Below, piece after piece: positions 33,100 through 39,649 of a stretch of DNA of 39,649 nucleotides. The notes beneath the pieces were generated by a model. It saw only the letters and a program-made list of their open reading frames with translations. It searched no databases and had not been told where the DNA came from. Location of the stretch: positions 1-39,649 of the forward strand of contig JBKQPR010000180.1 of NCBI GenBank assembly GCA_052144935.1. The letters run 5' to 3'. The stretch comes from JOPF133 sp052144935 (lineage in GTDB: Bacteria > Acidobacteriota > Terriglobia > Bryobacterales > Bryobacteraceae). Within the stretch, counting starts at the first letter, position 1. Each line of letters starts with the position of its first letter. The position numbers were made by a program, and so were the translations under genes.

Positions 33100-34425
33100 G
33101 TGAGCAACCCGGCCTTTCGCCTCCTGCTGGTCGTCTTTCTCATCGCGGTGAACGGCTTCTTTGCCGCCGCGGAGGTGGCTTTGCTTTCGGTGCGCCACTC
33201 GCGCCTCCGCCAAATGGCGGTCGAGCGCCATGCCGGCGCGCAGGCCGCCCTGAACCTGCTGTCCAATCCCGGCCGCTTGCTTTCCGTCACCCAGGTGGGC
33301 GTGACGGTGGCCAGTCTCGGCATCGGCTGGGCTGGGCAGGACACGGTGTACGGCATGCTGCTGGCCGTCTTCCATCCGCTGCTCACGCCGTTCACCAGCA
33401 CCTTTCTGCGCGGCGCCAGCTTTCTGCTTTCGTTCCTGGCCATCAGCTACTTCCACGTGGTGATGGGCGAGGTGGTTCCCAAGAACCTGGCCATCGCCAA
33501 GGCCGATGCCCTGGCTGCCCTGGTGGCGCCGGCGCTGCTGGTGTTCTACCGCGCATCCCTGCCTTTCGTGGTGGTCATCGAGCGCTCGGCCGGGGCCATC
33601 ACGCGGGCCCTCAAACTGCGCGGCGCGGGCCACTCCGGGGGCCATTCCGCCGAGGAGCTGAAGCTCATCGTCAGCTCCAGCCGCGGCCTCGGTTACCTGC
33701 CTGAGCTGCAGGAGGATATCATCCACCGGGTGCTCGATCTGGGGGCCATCGCGGTGCGCGAAATCATGGTGCCGCGCAACGATATCGTCTCCATCCCGTC
33801 CACCGCCTCGCTCGACGAGGTGCTGCACACCATGAACCACGAACAGCATTCCCGCCTTCCGGTCTACGACGAGGCGCCCGAGAAAATCATCGGCATCCTG
33901 CATTACAAGGACCTGCTGCCCATCTGGGAGGAGCGCCGCCAAGCCATAAGGCTGGGCCGCCCCAGCCGCTCGTTCCGCATGGCGCGCCTGCTGCGGCGCC
34001 ACCTGGTGGTGCCCGAGAGCAAGCCGCTCTCGCAAATGCTAGAGGACTTCCGCGAAGGCCGCTCCCACATGGCTCTAGTCGTCAACGAGTTCGGCACTAT
34101 CGTCGGCATGCTGACGGTGGAAGACGTGCTCGAACAGATCGTCGGCCACATCGAGGACGAGCACGACGAGAAGGCCCGCCGCCGCGGCGCTCCGGCCGGC
34201 GATACCGAATTGGACGGTTCCACCCGCATTCGCGACCTCGAAACCGAATTTGGCATTGAAATCCCCACCGAGGCCGGATTTGAGACGCTGGCGGGCTTCC
34301 TGCTGTTCCGCCTCGGCCGCATTCCGCAGGCCGGCGAATCGCTGGAATACGAGGGCCGCCGTTACACCGTGCTGGAGATGGAGCGCAACCGCATCGCGAG
34401 GGTGCGGATTGAGAAGCTCCCTTGA
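33100..34425 (+). CDS. CNNM/HlyC-CorC family transporter with CBS domains
   Basis: The 441-aa inner-membrane protein has an N-terminal DUF21 (CNNM) domain with hydrophobic segments at about 5-25, 60-85, 95-125 and 135-160, including the motifs NGFFAAAEVALLSVRHSRLR and GEVVPKNLAIAKAD. A CBS pair follows (about 220-350: REIMVPRNDIVSIPSTASLD and VVNEFGTIVGMLTVEDVLEQIVG). The C-terminal CorC_HlyC domain is about 365-441 (LETEFGIEIPTEAGFETLAG). The family is linked to Mg2+/Co2+ transport and resistance. The start is the GTG at 33100, 14 bases after TACAAT, a -10-like element at 33081-33086. No close operon partner. Confidence 0.92.
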   Translation: MSNPAFRLLLVVFLIAVNGFFAAAEVALLSVRHSRLRQMAVERHAGAQAALNLLSNPGRLLSVTQVGVTVASLGIGWAGQDTVYGMLLAVFHPLLTPFTSTFLRGASFLLSFLAISYFHVVMGEVVPKNLAIAKADALAALVAPALLVFYRASLPFVVVIERSAGAITRALKLRGAGHSGGHSAEELKLIVSSSRGLGYLPELQEDIIHRVLDLGAIAVREIMVPRNDIVSIPSTASLDEVLHTMNHEQHSRLPVYDEAPEKIIGILHYKDLLPIWEERRQAIRLGRPSRSFRMARLLRRHLVVPESKPLSQMLEDFREGRSHMALVVNEFGTIVGMLTVEDVLEQIVGHIEDEHDEKARRRGAPAGDTELDGSTRIRDLETEFGIEIPTEAGFETLAGFLLFRLGRIPQAGESLEYEGRRYTVLEMERNRIARVRIEKLP

Positions 34426-34544
34426 CGACGGGGGACACGTGCGGCGCGACCCAGGGGCGCCGGCAGGCCGAGAGTCTGCACCGCCAAACCAAAGGCAAGG
34501 GACTGGCCGGTCAAGGTCAGGCCGGAGGCCCCGGCGGAGCGCTC

Positions 34545-34845
34545 TTATGAGTACGTGTCTTCGCGGCGCAGGCCGCAGTAGTGGAGAGTTCTACCAGACG
34601 ACCCGTGATGTCGTAACGGAACCGCCAGCGGCCGAGGGATAGGCGGTATCGGCCCTCACCGTCGGGCTTACCTTCCAGCTTCTTGATGTGATGGCGCCGC
34701 GTCCGGTTATGGGGGTCGGCGGAGAGCACCTCGACGGCGCTCCGTTCGGCGCTCTCGAAGTCAGGGTGACCCTCCTGGAGCTGTTTGAAAGCCGCTCGTA
34801 GCGGGGAGTGGTGTGGACGGCGAAGGGCGCCAAGGGCGGTGTCAT
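34545..34845 (-). pseudogene. RelE/ParE-type toxin gene with two 1-base deletions
   Basis: The frame opens at 34845 (MTPPLAPFAVHTTPRYER), continues in a second frame with AFKQLQEGHPDFESAERSAV and HIKKLEGKPDGEGRYRLSLG, RWRFRYDITGRLVELS, and ends in a third frame with YCGLRREDTYS and TAA at 34547-34545. These join to a normal plasmid-stabilisation toxin; the two switches (near 34795 and 34578) each need one missing base, and 301 plus 2 bases gives exactly 101 codons. As it stands, the toxin cannot be made in full. It starts 15 bases after the antitoxin's stop. Confidence 0.75.
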
Positions 34846-34860
34846 GCGCGCGGATGCCGT

Positions 34861-35154
34861 CTACGCCTTCCTAGGGCGCGATGCGCGCTCTGCTAGAAAT
34901 TCTGCAACGGGGCGACTCTTGCCGGCGAGGAATTCCGCATGGCTTGCCCGGATGTGCCCGAGGACCTTCGGGTCGCGGAGTTCCAGGTAATCCTCAAGCT
35001 CCGCGGCGCCCATTATGCCGGCCACGGGAATGCCGTCCTTCTCCAGGATGAAGTAATCGTTGTCGAGGTGGGCCCGCTTGGCCACCTGGCCGAGGTTGAT
35101 GCGCGCTTTGGTGATGGGCAGGCGATGGACCACCGGTTTGGCTTTGGTTCTCAC
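34861..35154 (-). CDS. Phd/YefM-type antitoxin
   Basis: The 97-aa protein shows the family's N-terminal DNA-binding fold: LPITKARINLGQVAKRAHLD (about 12-31), then NDYFILEKDGIPVAGIMGAAELEDYLEL. The C-terminal part (FLAGKSRPVAEFLAERASRP) is the flexible toxin-binding segment. It should bind its own promoter and neutralise the toxin encoded just downstream, which is itself broken, so the locus is now an orphan antitoxin. The frame is intact, suggesting either recent toxin decay or selection to keep the antitoxin. Confidence 0.8.
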   Translation of the reverse strand: MRTKAKPVVHRLPITKARINLGQVAKRAHLDNDYFILEKDGIPVAGIMGAAELEDYLELRDPKVLGHIRASHAEFLAGKSRPVAEFLAERASRPRKA

Positions 35155-35300
35155 TGGCGACTGTCTCCTTGGCCGTTTTGATTAAAGTTATAGCCTCGCG
35201 TCGCGGGACGCGAGTCAAGAATTTCACCTCACGATACGCTTCGTCCTTTGTTTCTTTCCGCCCGAACAGGGCCTACGACCGGGGAACGTCCGTATCCGAC

Positions 35301-35582
35301 CTATCCAGGGCTCGGCTGCTTGGAGTGGCCGTTGCGGCCCCGCTCCATCGACCGGATGAAGGACTGCAACTGGGCGTCGGTCTTCCGCTGTGAGGCGGCC
35401 AGTTCCCGGAGATCCTGCCGCGTGGCCTCCTGTTGCCCTTCCAGCCGTAAGAGGCCTGCTTCGGTCTTGCGTTGCAACGCGGACATCGAATTGATCATCT
35501 TCATGCCCTGCAAGATGAGCTTGCGGATGGCGGCGATCTGCCGATCGTGCTCCGACACGCGGGCTTCGAGTTTAGTGGCCAC
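35301..35582 (-). CDS. Small coiled-coil protein
   Basis: From a GTG at 35582 with AGGAG nine bases upstream, the 93-aa product is nearly all helical with heptad spacing: ATKLEARVSEHDRQIAAIRK, then LRLEGQQEATRQDLRELAAS, ending RNGHSKQPSPG. Longer frames upstream lack this quality, so the GTG is preferred. I associate such short coiled-coil proteins with Acidobacteriota, with no known function. It lies between the toxin-antitoxin locus and the large secreted protein. Confidence 0.65.
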   Translation of the reverse strand: MATKLEARVSEHDRQIAAIRKLILQGMKMINSMSALQRKTEAGLLRLEGQQEATRQDLRELAASQRKTDAQLQSFIRSMERGRNGHSKQPSPG

Positions 35583-35889
35583 TCCGGGCTTCTCCTGCTG
35601 GATGGGGTCCGGCTTACCCCTCCATGTTGCCACAGGCAGTCCGGCAGTGCACCTGGTCCCGCCGGGTTGCCGGGTGGACTGGGCTGACCGGGCGGCGACG
35701 CCTGCGCGCTTCACGTACTGTAGCTTCCCAGCCACCTGGACCATCGAGATCTCAGAGTTTTTGGAGGCCGTGCGCCTTTTTGCATTCGTTTTTACATTCC
35801 ACCCGGTTGCGGTGGATGCTTTGTTTGATCTAGAATCACCAAACTACGCCTGAACATGGTAGAGTGATTCACCAGTAGTGAAGGAAGTC

Positions 35890-38800
35890 ATGAAACGACC
35901 CTCCGTGCTTTTCATTTTGGTATTAACTCTAGGTTTAGGGGCCTCGTTCGGGGAACAGAGTTCCGACCCAATTCGCAAGATGGAAGCGTCCGGGGACACC
36001 CTGGGCGCCCGGACTGCCCTGGCCCGCGCCGTCGAATCCAATCCCAACAGCGTTCCGGCCCTCACCGCGTACGCCGAGTTTCTGGAGCGCTATGGCGATC
36101 CGGCGGCCCGCCAGGCGTACGAAAAGCTGCTCACCACGATGCGCGGCGCGGGCGATTCCGCGCGCGCCGGCGTGATTGCCCGCCGCCTGGCCGCGCTTGA
36201 CCTGCTGGCCGGTGATTCGGCCGCGGCCGCGCGCCATCTGGAGGCCTACCGAACGGCCACCGGAAAGGCGAGCTCCCTGGCCGCCCAGGATTCCAAGGAG
36301 AAGCCTGCCAACATTCCCATTCCCGGCCCGCTGCGCTCGTTCGCCCGGATGGCGGCGATTTCCCCGGACGCCTCGCCCGAGGACATCCTCCCCGCCCTGG
36401 CCCGCAACGTGGTGACCAACGGTTACCAGGCGTCCCATAGCAACGACGCGCTGGAACAGACCGAGTACCTCAAGCTGGTTCACCGGTACCTTTCGCAGGC
36501 CCACGAGCTGGAGAAGCTGGCCGGAGAAGCGCGCGTCATCAAAGTGGAGAACTGCGAATCCGCCACGGTGGCCGAGCTGATTCGCATCCTGGGCTTCCGC
36601 ATGCGCGGCGGCTGCGGCTCGGAAGTGGTGCTGGAAACCGTGAATGCCTCGCGGGCCTTCCTCACCACGGATTCCGGCTTCCCGCTCAACGAGTTGGAAC
36701 AGGCGCTCCGCACCAACCGGCCGTTCTCCTACGATTTCCATCCCAGTCCGGTGCCGGTGCTGTTCGGCTCCGACTATTGGCTGGGCGCCACCAAGGAGAA
36801 GGAAGCGCCCGATTTCATCGAGATCTTCATCTCCGACCCCTCCATTTGCCGCCTGTATCTGGGGCTTTCCAAGCTCGACCGCGACACCGCCGAGGCGCTC
36901 CGCAAGTCGGTTTCGTATACCCGCCTGCGCGCCTACGCCCACGTGCTGGATTTCTTCGGCGGGATGTTCGAGATTCGCAACGGCATGGCCGTGGTTCCGG
37001 GAGGCCAGCGCTCGGCGGCGGCCTGGGCCGAGTTGGCCGGCACTTCGCCGGACAAGGGCGCCGAGTTCTTCGACAAGCTCATCAGCAAGGACGATGGCTG
37101 GCTGGCCAGCCTGTACGACGCCCTGGCGCGCATTCATGGCCCGGTCGCGGAGTATCTCACCGAGCCGGCCCGCATGAAGCGCTTCTACGCCGCCGTGCGC
37201 GGCCGCATCACCAGCCCCGGCCCGGCCCGCCCGGTCTTCCGGTCGAACACCGACATGATGCTGCTCACCACGCGCCTGCGCCTGAATGCCGATGGCAAGC
37301 CGCACATCCCCGGCAGCCTGGATGTGTGGAAGAACCTGTTCGTAAGCCATCCGCAGGGCAAGTACGATGGCAAGCTCACGCGCCTGGCCACCACCTGGAA
37401 GGAACCGGACGACGTCCTGGAGGCCCTCTTCGCCCTGTGCCGCAAAGCCGTGGAGAACGAGCCGCTGAAGATCTTCATGGCCATCGGCGATGTAGACCGC
37501 AACCGCGCCGCGCCCTTGCAGGCGGGTACCGTGGACCGGCTGGCGCGCGAGTATCACAGCTATGGCGCCCAGTACGCCGTTTTCAGCGAATCGCGCAGCC
37601 TCAGCGACGCCTCCATCCTGCACTTCCTGGACACCGCCGAGGCGCTCGGCAAGGTCCACGACCAGTTGTGGCGCACCGATGCGCTGGGATCCTTCCAGTC
37701 GCTGGTCGGTTTGTGGCAGATCCTGGTGCGCCAGGGCACTATACCAGACTCCAAGGCCGATGGAGTGTTCGCTGCGATTACCGGCCCCTTCGCGCAGCTT
37801 CACAATGAGCGCGATCTGTTCGATGCCGGCCGCGGGGCCGTGCGCGCCCTGCTGGCCGCCGCGCCCGAGACTTCCGCCCAACCGCAGGAACGGCTGGTGG
37901 AGCTGTTGGCGGGAGCGCCGTCCGCGGAAGACGCCGACGCCCGCGAGCATGTCGCGCAGGACCTGGAGCGCATCCTGGATGCGCAACGCGTCATTTCCCT
38001 GGATACCCTCTTCCAACTGGCCGACCACATCGAAGCCGTGGCCAAGGGCGAAAAGCTCAACCCGGCGCTGATCGCCAAGCTGACCGGCCGCATCAGCGAG
38101 ATCCAGCTCCCCCGGGCGACCCTCAGCGCCAGCGAGAAGAACGCCATGGGCTTCGGCTACTGGACCGACCGGCACATCGACGCCGAGCGCAAGCTGAACC
38201 TGCGGGCGGCCATCGAGAAGGCTGCCGGGGACCCCGAAAAGATCAAGGAAGTGCGCGGGAACCTGGCCATGCTGCTGCGCGACACCCTGCTGGCCTTCAA
38301 CTACGCCTACTACGCCCCGCCTGGAGCGCAGATCCTGTTCACCAACCCGGTGTTCGTGCGCAGCCACGATTTCCTGGGCATGCAAGGCCAACCGCGCAGT
38401 TGGCATGCCACCGAAACCTTCGGTACGGGCTGGCCTTCCAACGCCGGCGGGCGCCTGGTGGGGTCGCTGGCTTCCCTGCCCTATGCGCTGGCCGAAGCCG
38501 AGCAGAATTTCCTGGTGCCCACCCAGACGCAGGCTCTGATTTGGGGCGATCTGGTGCCGCAGATGATCCTGAGCGCCAAGATTCCGCGCTGGTGGACGGT
38601 GACGTCCGCGCAGATCCACTGGGTGGGATTGCACCTGCGCTATGGCCGCGAGCTGCTGGCGCAGGCAGCCTTTGACGGCGATGCGCGCACCCAGACGCTG
38701 GCCGACCTCGGCATGCTGGCGGCCCCCGCGCGCACCGCTGCAATCGGCCGCCTGCTGGCCGCCGGCGATGCCAGGGACGCGGCCGACCGCGCTACGCCCT

Positions 38801-39267
38801 CGGAGCTGTTCTCGCTGGCGCGCGCCGCCGCCGAGCGCGGCAAGGACGAGTCCTCCTGCCTGGCGGCCGAGATCCGCCAACTGGCCGCGGATTCGCCCGC
38901 GGAAGTGAATTACAAGATCATCTCGCGCGCCTTTGGCACGCCTAAACCGACGCTGGCCAACTCCTACCAGCCGGAACTCCTCAACCTGCGCACTTTCCCG
39001 GCCCTGATGGGATATTCCAGCCGCATCCTGGCCGAGAGCTGGGAGTCCAACACGCTTTACTGGGCGGCTCTGGCGGACGAGCTGAGCCTTTCGCCCGCCC
39101 AGCTCAATGTGCGCATTCCCGAATGGACCCAGCAACTGGTGGAGCGCATCTTCGCTTCCCATCTGGAGGATTGGCCGGCCCTGCTGAAATCGCTGCGCAG
39201 CGTGGGCGACGAAGTGCGGGCTCGCAGCCGGGCGGCCATGGCGGCGGATCATGCGGCCTTACAGTAA
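35890..39267 (+). CDS. Large secreted protein of unknown function
   Basis: The 1,125-aa product begins with a signal peptide (SVLFILVLTLGLGASFGEQ), preceded by AAGGAAG before the ATG at 35890. Residues about 25-125 look like TPR-type helices (SNPNSVPALTAYAEFLERYG-like, ARLAALDLLAGDSAAAARHL). The next 1,000 residues have no domain I recognise. They are mostly helical, with repeated motifs in the first half (VENCESATVAELIRILGF, SVSYTRLRAYAHVLDFFGGM), a central LLTTRLRLNADGKPHIPGSLDVW region, and a Trp/Tyr-rich stretch at about 850-920 (AFNYAYYAPPGAQILFTNP, RWWTVTSAQIHWVGLHLRYG). It is followed after 21 bases by the VWFA-related gene, with which it may be co-transcribed. Confidence 0.8.
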   Translation: MKRPSVLFILVLTLGLGASFGEQSSDPIRKMEASGDTLGARTALARAVESNPNSVPALTAYAEFLERYGDPAARQAYEKLLTTMRGAGDSARAGVIARRLAALDLLAGDSAAAARHLEAYRTATGKASSLAAQDSKEKPANIPIPGPLRSFARMAAISPDASPEDILPALARNVVTNGYQASHSNDALEQTEYLKLVHRYLSQAHELEKLAGEARVIKVENCESATVAELIRILGFRMRGGCGSEVVLETVNASRAFLTTDSGFPLNELEQALRTNRPFSYDFHPSPVPVLFGSDYWLGATKEKEAPDFIEIFISDPSICRLYLGLSKLDRDTAEALRKSVSYTRLRAYAHVLDFFGGMFEIRNGMAVVPGGQRSAAAWAELAGTSPDKGAEFFDKLISKDDGWLASLYDALARIHGPVAEYLTEPARMKRFYAAVRGRITSPGPARPVFRSNTDMMLLTTRLRLNADGKPHIPGSLDVWKNLFVSHPQGKYDGKLTRLATTWKEPDDVLEALFALCRKAVENEPLKIFMAIGDVDRNRAAPLQAGTVDRLAREYHSYGAQYAVFSESRSLSDASILHFLDTAEALGKVHDQLWRTDALGSFQSLVGLWQILVRQGTIPDSKADGVFAAITGPFAQLHNERDLFDAGRGAVRALLAAAPETSAQPQERLVELLAGAPSAEDADAREHVAQDLERILDAQRVISLDTLFQLADHIEAVAKGEKLNPALIAKLTGRISEIQLPRATLSASEKNAMGFGYWTDRHIDAERKLNLRAAIEKAAGDPEKIKEVRGNLAMLLRDTLLAFNYAYYAPPGAQILFTNPVFVRSHDFLGMQGQPRSWHATETFGTGWPSNAGGRLVGSLASLPYALAEAEQNFLVPTQTQALIWGDLVPQMILSAKIPRWWTVTSAQIHWVGLHLRYGRELLAQAAFDGDARTQTLADLGMLAAPARTAAIGRLLAAGDARDAADRATPSELFSLARAAAERGKDESSCLAAEIRQLAADSPAEVNYKIISRAFGTPKPTLANSYQPELLNLRTFPALMGYSSRILAESWESNTLYWAALADELSLSPAQLNVRIPEWTQQLVERIFASHLEDWPALLKSLRSVGDEVRARSRAAMAADHAALQ

Positions 39268-39288
39268 TCTCCCAACCGGTAGAAGACC

Positions 39289-39649
39289 ATGACCATTTCA
39301 CGACGAGGATTATTCGCATTGGCGGGCGGCGCGTTGCTCAAGGCCCAGGAGGCCGGCAGGGCGGTGTTCCGCGTAAAAGTGGATATGGTGGTCCTCAGCT
39401 TCCAGGTGACGGACAGCAAGAACCACTACATCAACGAACTGAAACCCAACGATTTCCGCATCTACGAGGACGGCATCCTGCAGAGGATTTCGACCTTCGC
39501 GTCAGGCACCAAAGCTCCACTGGCGGTGAGCACGGACGGCTCCACGCATCCGCTGCTGGACGCCAAAAAGGAAGATCTGCCCGGCATGGACCGTCCCGAC
39601 GCCTTCGTGGGCACCAACGTCTTCGTGCTCTTCGACACCAGCAACTTCA
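39289..39649 (+). CDS. VWFA-related acidobacterial protein, 3' incomplete
   Basis: The 120 visible residues begin with SRRGLFALAGGALLKA, a twin-arginine-like export signal, then VFRVKVDMVVLSFQVTD and the KPNDFRIYEDGILQRISTFA segment that typifies the N-terminus of VWFA-related proteins of Acidobacteriota (TIGR03436-type). The frame reaches NVFVLFDTSN, the first strand of the VWA fold carrying the metal-site Asp, at the window edge. Such proteins are secreted and probably bind proteins or matrix. Function is inferred from family alone. Confidence 0.85.
   Translation, partial: MTISRRGLFALAGGALLKAQEAGRAVFRVKVDMVVLSFQVTDSKNHYINELKPNDFRIYEDGILQRISTFASGTKAPLAVSTDGSTHPLLDAKKEDLPGMDRPDAFVGTNVFVLFDTSNF

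Noticed and set aside
35935..39252. 1,105-codon minus-strand frame opposite the large secreted protein
   Set aside because: Antisense shadow: no domain or signal peptide, His/Gly/Gln-rich composition, while the plus strand has a signal peptide and ribosome-binding site.

Overview
The window looks like chromosomal DNA of a high-GC Acidobacteriota species, most like the Solibacter/Bryobacter group. The evidence is two full-length orphan MacB/FtsX permeases of the acidobacterial duplicated type, the start of a VWFA-related acidobacterial protein, a Pro-rich hypothetical and a small 'MTISLETG' hypothetical of types I associate with these genomes, and frequent TTG/GTG starts. The placement is by recognition of protein families only; no 16S or ribosomal gene is present.

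Layout. 1-1.1 kb: two decayed genes (a Pro-rich hypothetical with an in-frame TAG, and a frameshifted gamma-glutamyltransferase). 1.3-6.2 kb, minus strand: an ankyrin protein, a parallel beta-helix protein, and an unusual SAM methyltransferase carrying 28 tetrapeptide repeats. 6.3-12.5 kb, plus strand: a two-gene defence-like cassette, a PLD-nuclease/SNF2-helicase fusion followed two bases later by an Eco57I-like adenine methylase. The methylase is cut off near its 3' end by a complete 2,020-bp ISKra4-type insertion sequence (12496-14515; 26-bp perfect inverted repeats, 7-bp target duplication, transposase plus divergent DUF6788 gene). On the far side of the IS lies the first 40 codons of an XRE-type antitoxin gene with its promoter.

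15.2-21.1 kb: MFS exporter, FMN reductase, secreted M1-like metallopeptidase and the first orphan permease. 21.1-23.1 kb is mostly non-coding, with a tyrosine-recombinase remnant beside a tRNA-3'-end-like sequence and one small hypothetical gene. 23.1-28.0 kb: MBL hydrolase, small membrane protein, YgfZ, a 150-bp palindrome and the second orphan permease. 28.3-31.9 kb: a DUF362 protein, then an overlapping cysH-cysC-PHP cluster that reads as a sulfur-assimilation unit in which the PHP enzyme may remove pAp. 31.9-35.6 kb: another palindromic element, msrB, fragments of a YgjP-like peptidase and a four-helix-bundle gene, a CNNM/CorC transporter, a Phd/YefM antitoxin with a doubly frameshifted RelE/ParE toxin, and a coiled-coil protein. 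35.9 kb to the end: a secreted 1,125-aa protein of unknown function and the start of a VWFA-related protein.

Overall, housekeeping genes alternate with decaying accessory DNA (broken defence cassette, two broken toxin-antitoxin loci, recombinase remnant, palindromic repeats). The most noteworthy candidate system is the PLD-SNF2 plus methylase pair. All statements come from reading the sequence; no database search was run.
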